Source: Rubrobacter sp. (GTDB lineage: Bacteria > Actinomycetota > Rubrobacteria > Rubrobacterales > Rubrobacteraceae). Taken from it: a stretch of DNA of 5,385 nucleotides. Under the pieces are notes generated by a model. That model was not told the DNA's origin, ran no database searches, and was given only the letters and a program-made list of their open reading frames with translations. Positions within the stretch are counted from its first letter, which is position 1. Each line of letters opens with the position of its first letter. The stretch lies in the NCBI GenBank assembly GCA_013815575.1, contig JACDFX010000173.1, positions 1 through 5,385 of the forward strand, written 5' to 3'. Both the position numbers and the translations under genes were made by a program. Positions 1-4,790 of the stretch are shown here, one piece after another.

Positions 1-266
1 GTCCCAAGATCCCTGAGCTCCACGACGTTGGGCCGCTGCTCGTCGAGCACGTCCTTGCCGACGATACCGATATCAGCCGCCCCGTGCTCGACGAAGACGG
101 GCACGTCCGAGGGACGGCTCACGATAAACTCAGCCCCTTCGGCCCGGTAGAGCAGCTTCCGCCCGTCCTCCCGCAACACCCCGACGGGCATCCCGGCCGC
201 CTCCAAGGCCGCCAGGGCATCGTCGAAGATGGCCCCCTTCGGTACAGCGACCCGCAACCCCCTCAC
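1..266 (-). CDS. hisG: ATP phosphoribosyltransferase catalytic subunit HisG (short form), 3' part beyond the window
   Basis: Catalyses the first step of histidine biosynthesis in the cytoplasm: ATP + PRPP give phosphoribosyl-ATP. Only the first 88 residues lie in the window; the gene runs off the left edge. Visible family features are the N-terminal strand ending in VAVPKG (residues 6-11), the LREDGRKL segment (31-38), FIVSRPSDVP (47-56) and the GAADIGIVGKDVL segment (62-74), which belong to the periplasmic-binding-protein-like catalytic fold. The GTG start at 266-264 overlaps the hisZ stop codon (GTGA, 263-266), so translation is probably coupled to hisZ. The immediate hisZ neighbour implies the short HisG form, which lacks the C-terminal regulatory domain and needs HisZ for activity and feedback control. 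That domain would lie outside the window, so its absence is inferred, not seen. Confidence 0.93.
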   Translation of the reverse strand, partial: MRGLRVAVPKGAIFDDALAALEAAGMPVGVLREDGRKLLYRAEGAEFIVSRPSDVPVFVEHGAADIGIVGKDVLDEQRPNVVELRDLG

Positions 267-1510
267 GAAAGCACCCTCGCGGCGACGGCCTCCGGGGGGA
301 AGATCTCGGGTTCTCCCCCGGTCGCCGGGACGAGCTTGACGCCGTCCGGAGCCGGGTAGCCCACCCAGCCCGCATCGACCGAGCGCGCGTACTCCGCGGC
401 CTCCGCCTGTGGCAGGTCCTCCGCCAGGTGCAGAACCGGCACGCCGGAACCTCTCAGCCTCCCGGCGGCCCGGGTGGCCTCGACGGAGGCGCCAACGAGG
501 ACGAGGAGCGGGGCCGGTTCTCCCTCGGGGAGCACGGAGACCAGTCGTTCTAGGGAGATGGCGAAGCCGGTGGCGGGCAGCGGTTCGCCGAAGCGCCGCA
601 GCAGGTTGTCGTAGCGGCCACCGTTGGCGACCGTGAAGCCGAGGCCCGAGGCGTAGACCTCGTAGACGGCGCCGGTGTAGTAGTCGTGGCGTCCGATCAA
701 CCCGAAGTCCAGCATCACGGCGTCCAGGCACCCGAGGACCTGGAGATGGTCCAGGATGCTACGCAGGTTCTCAAGCGCCGCCGCGGCCTCCCCGTTCTGC
801 ATAGCGTACCCCTCCGCCCGCTCTAGCACGGACCCGTCAGCGGCCGGCCCGACGAGGCGCGGGATGTCCCGGACGGAGGCGGCGACCTCTGGCTGGAGGG
901 AGTGAGAGATCTCATCCACCCTGACGAGGTCTTTGTCCGCGAGCGCCGCGAGCACTTCGGCCGCGACCCCGGGCGCCGCACCATTCAGATACCCCCTGTA
1001 GAAAGCCGCCTGCCCGAGGACGAGGACGAAGTCCGTGCCGGGGCGAAGGCCCAAAGTGCGGAGCACGTCCACGAGCAGGGCTATGGTACCGGCGTCCTCC
1101 CCCGGGCTCGCGGAGCCTACGGCCTCGACCCCGGCCTGGCGGAACTCCGCGCTCTGCCCGCGGCCCACGCCCGTGCGGCGGTAGACGGGGAGGCTATAGG
1201 AGAGTTTGTACGGCGGGGGGCTGTTGCGCAGGCGCTGGGCGACGAGGCGGGCGACGGGGGTCGTTACCTCGGGGCGCAGCAGGAGCATCTGGTTGTCAGT
1301 GTCGAAGAGCTTGAAGGCCGAATCACGGAGCTTCGGCTCCTCGACGACCTCGGAGTACTCCAGCGCCGGCGTCACCACCTCCCTGAAACCGTGCAGCCTG
1401 AAGCGCCCGAGCACCTTCGCCTGGGCGTCCAGTAGGCGGGTGGACTCGGGCGGCAAGACGTCGCGCGTGCCTGGGGTAGTCGAAAACTTTCTGGGGATCT
1501 TCTCTCTCAT
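263..1510 (-). CDS. hisZ: ATP phosphoribosyltransferase regulatory subunit HisZ
   Basis: A catalytically inactive paralogue of histidyl-tRNA synthetase that assembles with short-form HisG and is needed for its activity and histidine feedback inhibition. The 415-residue protein shows the class II synthetase core: GTRDVLPPES near residues 14-23, LLLRPEVTTPVARL (76-89), the motif-2-like VYRRTGVGRGQSAEFRQAG (109-127), LIGRHDYYTGAVYEVY (271-286), ANGGRYDNLLRRFG (295-308) and GFAISLERL (315-323). It is HisZ rather than HisS because the synthetase signature VRGLDYY reads IGRHDYY here, so the catalytic arginine position is glycine (Gly273), and because hisG follows with a 4-bp overlap. Residues about 334-415 form an alpha/beta-looking tail that could be a degenerate anticodon-binding-type domain. 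The ATG at 1510 is chosen because homology begins right after it; no Shine-Dalgarno sequence precedes it. First gene of a minus-strand his unit. Confidence 0.95.
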   Translation of the reverse strand: MREKIPRKFSTTPGTRDVLPPESTRLLDAQAKVLGRFRLHGFREVVTPALEYSEVVEEPKLRDSAFKLFDTDNQMLLLRPEVTTPVARLVAQRLRNSPPPYKLSYSLPVYRRTGVGRGQSAEFRQAGVEAVGSASPGEDAGTIALLVDVLRTLGLRPGTDFVLVLGQAAFYRGYLNGAAPGVAAEVLAALADKDLVRVDEISHSLQPEVAASVRDIPRLVGPAADGSVLERAEGYAMQNGEAAAALENLRSILDHLQVLGCLDAVMLDFGLIGRHDYYTGAVYEVYASGLGFTVANGGRYDNLLRRFGEPLPATGFAISLERLVSVLPEGEPAPLLVLVGASVEATRAAGRLRGSGVPVLHLAEDLPQAEAAEYARSVDAGWVGYPAPDGVKLVPATGGEPEIFPPEAVAARVLS

Positions 1511-1519
1511 CCGGGGGCT

Positions 1520-1525
1520 ATCTTA
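1520..1525 (-). promoter_or_regulatory. Candidate -10 element of the hisZ-hisG operon
   Basis: On the minus strand TAAGAT ends nine bases before the hisZ ATG. The bases between (AGCCCCCGG) contain no Shine-Dalgarno sequence, so transcription may begin at or just before the start codon, giving a leaderless or nearly leaderless message, a common arrangement in actinobacteria. The best -35 candidate is GTGAAC, 16 bases further upstream, and it matches the TTGACA consensus at only three positions. Inferred from position and sequence only. Confidence 0.4.
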
Positions 1526-1568
1526 ACCGATACAAGACCCCGTTCACGGTCAGCCGGACGCGCGGTGC

Positions 1569-1574
1569 TACGAT
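1569..1574 (+). promoter_or_regulatory. Candidate -10 element of the YaaH-like membrane protein gene
   Basis: TACGAT lies about 35 bases before the preferred TTG start at 1609, which would leave a leader of roughly 25-30 bases carrying the ribosome-binding site. No good -35 element is visible at the usual spacing. It includes the ATG at 1573, the alternative upstream start, so promoter and upstream start are mutually exclusive readings. Together with the hisZ -10 candidate it makes the 98-bp gap a divergent promoter region. Confidence 0.3.
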
Positions 1575-1608
1575 GCCCTGTCACCGACCGACGGGAAGAG
1601 GAAGAGGC

Positions 1609-2295
1609 TTGAACGAGCAGACCCCCCAGAAGAAGATCGAGGGCATGACCAGGATCGTGCTCCGCCCGCTCGCCAGCCCGCTGCCGCTGGCGTTCTTCGC
1701 CTTCGGCGCCGGGTCTCTCATGCTAAGCGGCCTGCAATTGGGCCTGATACCCGCCTCCGAGACCCGCAGCGTCGCCATCGTCCAGGCCGCCTTCGTCTTC
1801 CCGCCGCTGGCGCTATCTTCGATACTGGCCTTTCTCTCTCGCGAGACGCTCGGGGCGACCATCATGGCCCTGATCTCCTTCTCCTGGCTCGCCAACGGCT
1901 TGATCGACCTGACCACCCCGCCAACCTCCACCAACGCCACCCAGGGCCTCCTCGCCCTCGCCCTCTCCGCCATCCTGCTCCTCGTGGGTGCCGGCGCCAT
2001 CTTCGGCAAGCCGCTCCTCGGCGTCGTCATCGCCCTGGCCTCGGCCCGCTTCGCCACGAACGGCCTCTACGAGATGACCGCCGCTTCTGGCTTCGAGACC
2101 ACGTCCGGCATCATCGGCTGCGTAATAGCGGCCATCGCCCTCTACGGCGGCCTCGCCCTCGGCCTGGAAGACCTCCAGGGCAAAACGGTCCTCCCCATAG
2201 GCCGCCGCGGCGCAGCCCGCCGCGCCTTCGAAGGTGATCTCGGCGAACAGGTCGGGCCGGTGGAATCTGAGGCCGGGGTGCGAAAGCAACTGTAG
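1609..2295 (+). CDS. Six-helix membrane protein, distant GPR1/FUN34/YaaH (acetate uptake SatP) family member
   Basis: Predicted integral membrane protein of 228 residues, about family length. Six hydrophobic segments lie near residues 24-46, 56-77, 81-101, 111-132, 135-152 and 164-186, with a charged cytoplasmic-looking tail (187-228, containing KTVLPIGRRG). The first segment, ASPLPLAFFAFGAGSLMLSG, resembles the NPAPLGLxGFGxTTxLLN signature that opens acetate/succinate channel-like transporters of the YaaH family, but its Asn is Ser and the match is loose, so the substrate is unknown. I prefer the TTG at 1609 because AAGAGG (1596-1601) lies seven bases upstream. An in-frame ATG at 1573 would add 12 poorly hydrophobic residues without a ribosome-binding site, and an ATG at 1645 preceded by GAGGGC is also possible. 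Transcribed divergently from hisZ; gst follows 65 bases downstream on the same strand. Family assignment is moderate, membrane topology good. Confidence 0.7.
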   Translation: MNEQTPQKKIEGMTRIVLRPLASPLPLAFFAFGAGSLMLSGLQLGLIPASETRSVAIVQAAFVFPPLALSSILAFLSRETLGATIMALISFSWLANGLIDLTTPPTSTNATQGLLALALSAILLLVGAGAIFGKPLLGVVIALASARFATNGLYEMTAASGFETTSGIIGCVIAAIALYGGLALGLEDLQGKTVLPIGRRGAARRAFEGDLGEQVGPVESEAGVRKQL

Positions 2296-2322
2296 GACCG
2301 CGCCCCTGATCCCGTCCCCCGG

Positions 2323-2328
2323 TAGACT
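2323..2328 (+). promoter_or_regulatory. Weak candidate -10 element for the gst gene
   Basis: TAGACT occurs 32 bases before the gst GTG start, inside the 65-bp gap after the membrane protein gene. There is no recognisable -35 box 16-19 bases upstream, where the sequence is nearly pure G/C. gst could equally be read through from the upstream gene, since I see no terminator between them. Confidence 0.22.
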
Positions 2329-2360
2329 GTGGGAAATGCAGGCGTGGAGAGGGGCTAGCG

Positions 2361-2996
2361 GTGATCGAGGTCTGGGGCAGGGCAAACTCCGTGAACGTGC
2401 AGAAGGTGCTGTGGTGCCTGGGCGAGCTCGAGGTACCGTTTGAACGGTACGACGCCGGCGGCCTCTACGGCGTGAACAAGGAGCCGGACTTTCTGTCCCG
2501 GAACCCCACCGGGCTGGTCCCCCTGCTCTCCGAGGACGGCTTCGACCTCTGGGAATCGAACACCATCGTCCGCTACCTGGCCGCGCGCCACGGGGCGGGC
2601 TCGCTGTGGCCCAAAGACCCCGCGGCCTGCGCCCTCTCGGACAAATGGATGGACTACCAGCTTGGCACCGTCTTTCCGGCCTTCAAGGACGCCGTGCTCG
2701 GCCTGATTCGCACCGTCCCCGAGAACCGGAACCCTGACAAGATAGCCGCCTCCGTTCGGGCGACGGCGGACACCCTGTCCATCCTCGACGCCCACCTCCA
2801 GGACCGCGACTACGTCGCCGGAGACGCCCTGACCGTCGGCGACGTGGCGCTCGGGTCCACGATCTACCGCTGGCTCACCCTGGAGATAGACCGCCCCCCG
2901 CTGCCGAACCTGCAAGCCTGGCACGACCGCCTGCAAGAACGTTCCGCCTACCGCGAGCACGTCATGGTCCCCTACCGGATGGAAAGCCCCGCCTAG
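2361..2996 (+). CDS. Glutathione S-transferase, GstB-like
   Basis: Cytosolic transferase of 211 residues that would conjugate or reductively process electrophiles with glutathione. It closely follows E. coli GstB (YliJ) as I recall that sequence: WGRANSVNVQKVLW at residues 5-18 (GstB has WGRNNSTNVKKVLL), NPTGLVPLL (48-56) with the cis-proline Pro54 of the thioredoxin fold, and WESNTIVRYLAA (64-75) with Glu65-Ser66 positioned to bind the glutamyl part of glutathione. The all-helical C-terminal domain (from about residue 88) contains the helix-capping box LTVGD (157-161) and ends in PNLQAWHDRLQERSAYR (182-198). Ser10/Asn12 are the likely active-site positions. The GTG start at 2361 has GGAGAGGGG (2346-2354) six bases upstream. 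The natural substrate is unknown. Most actinobacteria use mycothiol, so the enzyme fits the minority that make glutathione; I recall Rubrobacter being reported as such. Confidence 0.92.
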   Translation: MIEVWGRANSVNVQKVLWCLGELEVPFERYDAGGLYGVNKEPDFLSRNPTGLVPLLSEDGFDLWESNTIVRYLAARHGAGSLWPKDPAACALSDKWMDYQLGTVFPAFKDAVLGLIRTVPENRNPDKIAASVRATADTLSILDAHLQDRDYVAGDALTVGDVALGSTIYRWLTLEIDRPPLPNLQAWHDRLQERSAYREHVMVPYRMESPA

Positions 2997-3154
2997 CGGC
3001 AGCACCGCACCGCGTTCACGAACTCGTCCGGTCTTTGAGAAGACGGCATACGTAGACATGGGGTCGATCACCCGACTGTCCGTAGGCGATCCAGAATACT
3101 CGTCCGAACCATTGGTGGCAGTTGTAGGGTCGTTTGAGATACCACGGAGCAAGG

Positions 3155-3166
3155 GTTCTTCGGAAC
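3155..3166 (+). other. Small inverted repeat with a UUCG tetraloop
   Basis: GTTC-TTCG-GAAC forms a four-pair stem closed by the especially stable C(UUCG)G loop in plus-strand RNA, extendable by one G-U pair (3154/3167). It lies 159 bases after the gst stop. No U-run follows, so it is not a standard intrinsic terminator. It could protect the 3' end of a gst transcript or be chance. Confidence 0.3.
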
Positions 3167-3229
3167 TAGCCCGCCGCATGCCAACAAGACCCTCGTATCC
3201 AGTCTAAATGTATTAGAAAGATTTCATTC

Positions 3230-3268
3230 ATTTGGGCGATATGCTGGAGGGTATCTCGCTTCTATAGT
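3230..3268 (+). promoter_or_regulatory. Probable promoter of the small protein gene; possible SigB/SigF-type element
   Basis: This AT-rich stretch precedes the gene at 3321. ATTTGG (3230-3235), 13 bases, then GGGTAT (3249-3254) resembles the general-stress sigma consensus GTTTAA-N12-14-GGGTAT (perfect -10, three of six at -35). An alternative housekeeping -10, TATAGT, lies at 3263-3268 but has no recognisable -35 at 16-18 bases. Either would start transcription about 45-60 bases before the coding region. The presence of a promoter is well suggested by composition and position; the sigma type is inference. Confidence 0.4.
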
Positions 3269-3320
3269 TTCTTCAGATCAGGGACGGACCCGATCAAGGG
3301 GTAACAAGGACAGGAGCGGA

Positions 3321-3518
3321 ATGATGCTTTACCAGGACCTCGACTTTGGGTTGGGCAAGGAACAGAGGGTGCAGATGCGCCGCGAAGTAGAGCAGAATCG
3401 CCTGGATTCCCGCCTGGCCGCGGCCCGCTCGGGCAGGGACGCCGGGCTCGGCGAAGCCGCCTCCCGCAAGAGCCTGGCCGCCCGCAGCGCGGCGGTCGTC
3501 ATGTCTCTGTTCAGGTAG
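3321..3518 (+). CDS. Small basic hypothetical protein (65 aa)
   Basis: I do not recognise a characterised family. The 65-residue product begins MMLYQDLDFGLG, then has a highly charged, probably helical stretch at residues 13-37 (KEQRVQMRREVEQNRLDSRL and onward), an Ala/Gly/Ser-rich linker (34-47) and a second helix-prone segment ending hydrophobically in AAVVMSLFR. It is strongly basic, with no signal peptide and no cysteines. Support for a real gene: AGGAG at 3312-3316 lies four bases from the ATG at 3321 and seven from the ATG at 3324, which is therefore the likelier start; codon use is G/C-rich at third positions; and an AT-rich promoter-like stretch lies upstream. Actinobacterial genomes carry many short proteins of this charged-helix type; role unknown. 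Appears to be transcribed alone. Confidence 0.65.
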   Translation: MMLYQDLDFGLGKEQRVQMRREVEQNRLDSRLAAARSGRDAGLGEAASRKSLAARSAAVVMSLFR

Positions 3519-3529
3519 TGACCTTTTTT
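3513..3529 (+). terminator. Weak candidate terminator overlapping the end of the small gene
   Basis: AGGT-AGTG-ACCT (3513-3524) followed by five more T residues (3525-3529) has the layout of an intrinsic terminator and spans the small gene's stop codon. The stem is only four pairs, so termination would be weak at best. Confidence 0.25.
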
Positions 3530-3538
3530 GTGGCCACA
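3529..3538. repeat. Perfect 10-bp palindrome TGTGGCCACA
   Basis: A perfect ten-base palindrome between the small gene and the truncated regulator frame, immediately after a T-run. It could be a dimeric regulator's binding half-site pair, for example acting on a promoter in the 117-bp gap before 3636. There is no second copy in the window and no known operator matches it to my knowledge. Confidence 0.25.
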
Positions 3539-3635
3539 CATACTGCGGAGACTATAGCCCGGCGAGCTTGCGCCTTCTGGGATTCGCGGTCCTAATTCGT
3601 GAAGCAGATCGTGTCCGAAGGGTGACGCTGGAAAG

Positions 3636-3956
3636 ATGCCACGCGACCGGCAAACTCTCGATTTGAGCCCGCCTGAACCGGAGATAGCGTCGGGGCGGCC
3701 CGAAGCCGTTCGCGTCGAGCTGTTGGGCGGTTTTCGGGTCACGGTTGGGGTCGGAGCCGCCTTCAGCCTCGGCAGGCCCGAATCGGCGAACGCCCTGAGC
3801 AGGCCAGCCTGCGCTTCGGCGAACTCGTTGCCCGGGATCGACAACAACGCACAGGACCGGCCCGGGCGCTGGAAAGAAGGGGGTGAGCCACAGGCACAGC
3901 CCAGCCAGAGCGCAGTAGTCATCCACCAAGCACTACGCGAAGGAGGCACAGCATGA
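3636..3956 (+). pseudogene. Truncated SARP/BTAD-type transcriptional regulator, N-terminal remnant
   Basis: The first 38 codons (3636-3749) read like the start of the large actinobacterial regulators with an OmpR-type DNA-binding domain followed by a bacterial transcriptional activation (BTAD) domain: a Pro/Glu-rich leader (SPPEPEIASGRPEA, 11-24), then VRVELLGGFRVTVG (25-38), the first strand pair of the winged-helix domain. In intact proteins, as I recall them, this continues with an Arg/Leu-rich helix (LRKAASLVKLLAL-like) and a several-hundred-residue protein. Here homology stops abruptly near 3749 and the frame continues as low-complexity sequence to a TGA at 3954-3956 overlapping the methyltransferase ATG (ATGA). 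No DNA-binding helix or activation domain remains, so a regulator function is unlikely. The ATG at 3636 has only GGAAAG one base upstream. Alternatively it is expressed as a 106-residue orphan protein. The family call rests on one short motif. Confidence 0.5.
3941..3946 (+). promoter_or_regulatory. Strong ribosome-binding site of the methyltransferase
   Basis: AGGAGG lies six bases before the ATG at 3953, a near-perfect anti-16S match at ideal spacing, and fixes the methyltransferase start. It sits inside the last codons of the overlapping truncated-regulator frame. Confidence 0.8.
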
Positions 3957-4774
3957 CCACCCAGGATCAAGCGCCCGACATGGGCGCCATCAAGGAACGC
4001 ATGCACAAGGTCTGGACCTCGGGCGAGTACGCGAGGATCGGCAACCCCCTCGTCATCATGGGCGAGCTGCTCTGCGAGGCGGTAGATCTCCGCTCCGGCG
4101 ACGAGGTCCTCGACGTTGCGACCGGCAGCGGCAACACCGCCATCTCCGCCGCCCGCCGCTTCTGCGAGGTGACCGGGATGGATCTGGCCGCCGAGTCCAT
4201 CGAACACGCCCGCAAACGGGCCGGTGCCGAGGGGATGGACATAACCTTCGAGGTCGGCGATGCGGAGAACCTCTCTTACCCTGACGCCTCCTTCGACGTG
4301 GTGCTCTCTACGCTCGGGGTGATGTTCTGCCCGAACCAGGAGAAGGCGGCCGGAGAACTGCTTCGGGTATGCAGGCCCGGAGGTAAGATCGGGCTCGCCA
4401 ACTGGACCCCCGACGGCTTTATCGGCAACATGTTCCGCACCATCGGCAAGCACGTCCCTCCGCCCCCCGGGATGAAGCCTCCCCCGCTGTGGGGCACCGA
4501 GGAGCGGCTGCGGGAGCTCCTCGGCGAAGGCGTTTCCTCTCTGGAGACGAGGCGGCGCACTTACGTCTTCAGGTATCCGTCGGCGGGATACTTCGTGGAG
4601 TACTTCCGCAACTTCTACGGCCCGACGTTCAGGGCGTTCATGGCCCTCGACCAGTCCGGACAAGAGGGGCTCGCGCGCGACCTGGAGGAGCTCCTCGATA
4701 ACTGGAACACCTCAGGCGACGAGACGCTAGTCGTGCCGTCCGACTACCTGGAGGTGGTTGCCGTAAGGCGCTGA
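3953..4774 (+). CDS. Class I SAM-dependent methyltransferase
   Basis: Cytosolic protein of 273 residues with a Rossmann-type methyltransferase domain of the Methyltransf_11/UbiE kind. Motif I is VLDVATGSGN (52-61), which binds the methionine part of SAM. The acidic residue ending strand 2 is Asp77 in GMDLA, for the ribose hydroxyls. GDAENLSYPDASFDVV (102-117) supplies the adenine-binding Asp and strand 4, and LLRVCRPGGKIGLANW (136-151) is the strand 5 region. A proline-rich loop (HVPPPPGMKPPP, 167-178) opens a C-terminal lid region of about 95 residues that probably sets substrate choice; the substrate cannot be told from sequence. UbiE/MenG-like quinone methylation is unlikely given the divergent C-terminus and lack of menaquinone genes nearby. 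The start is fixed by AGGAGG six bases upstream. It is convergent with purU, and a truncated regulator frame overlaps its start by four bases. Confidence 0.88.
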   Translation: MTTQDQAPDMGAIKERMHKVWTSGEYARIGNPLVIMGELLCEAVDLRSGDEVLDVATGSGNTAISAARRFCEVTGMDLAAESIEHARKRAGAEGMDITFEVGDAENLSYPDASFDVVLSTLGVMFCPNQEKAAGELLRVCRPGGKIGLANWTPDGFIGNMFRTIGKHVPPPPGMKPPPLWGTEERLRELLGEGVSSLETRRRTYVFRYPSAGYFVEYFRNFYGPTFRAFMALDQSGQEGLARDLEELLDNWNTSGDETLVVPSDYLEVVAVRR

Positions 4775-4790
4775 TCCCGCCCCCGCCTCC

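Larger units (their letters stand above)
2997..3320. other. Intergenic region without a convincing gene; right half AT-rich
   Basis: From the gst stop codon to the small gene at 3321 I see no recognisable gene on either strand. About 2998-3207 is open in one plus frame (49 codons from the ATG at 3058), but its third positions are only about half G/C, unlike the neighbours, and no ribosome-binding site precedes it. A short hairpin with a UUCG loop lies at 3155-3166. From about 3195 to 3280 composition shifts to AT-rich, typical of promoter DNA, with two -10-like sequences (GGGTAT at 3249, TATAGT at 3263). No intrinsic terminator with a U-run follows gst. Confidence 0.6.

Noticed and set aside
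902..1435. A 177-codon plus-strand frame inside hisZ
   Set aside because: Antisense to HisZ, which has continuous family homology; the product is low-complexity with charged repeats.
263..1510. Histidyl-tRNA synthetase (hisS) as the identity of the 415-residue protein
   Set aside because: The VRGLDYY signature arginine position is glycine and the gene overlaps hisG; both indicate HisZ.
1813..2385. A 190-codon minus-strand frame opposite the membrane protein gene
   Set aside because: Gly/Glu/Ala-rich shadow of a coding sequence with clear six-helix hydrophobic periodicity on the other strand.
2355..3179. A 274-codon minus-strand frame opposite gst, extending into the gap
   Set aside because: Mostly antisense to a well-supported GST; the extension over 3000-3179 resembles no known protein and has no ribosome-binding site.
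3200..3300. tRNA, IS end or attachment site in the AT-rich stretch
   Set aside because: No cloverleaf, no terminal inverted repeats, no target-site duplication and no integrase or transposase in the window.
3757..3884. A short open stretch in another plus frame (..GELVARDRQQR..) within the regulator/methyltransferase gap, as a possible second gene fragment
   Set aside because: About 40 codons, no start with a ribosome-binding site and no recognised family; too short to distinguish from chance.
3552..3929. A 125-codon minus-strand frame covering the regulator remnant and the gap
   Set aside because: It has a short hydrophobic N-terminus but no ribosome-binding site or recognised homology, and the opposite strand carries the LGGFRV motif.
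3329..4663. A 444-codon open frame on the minus strand opposite the methyltransferase and regulator remnant
   Set aside because: Its product is Arg/Gly/Pro-rich with no recognisable domain, and it lies antisense to a methyltransferase with clear motifs; such long shadow frames are expected in high-GC DNA.
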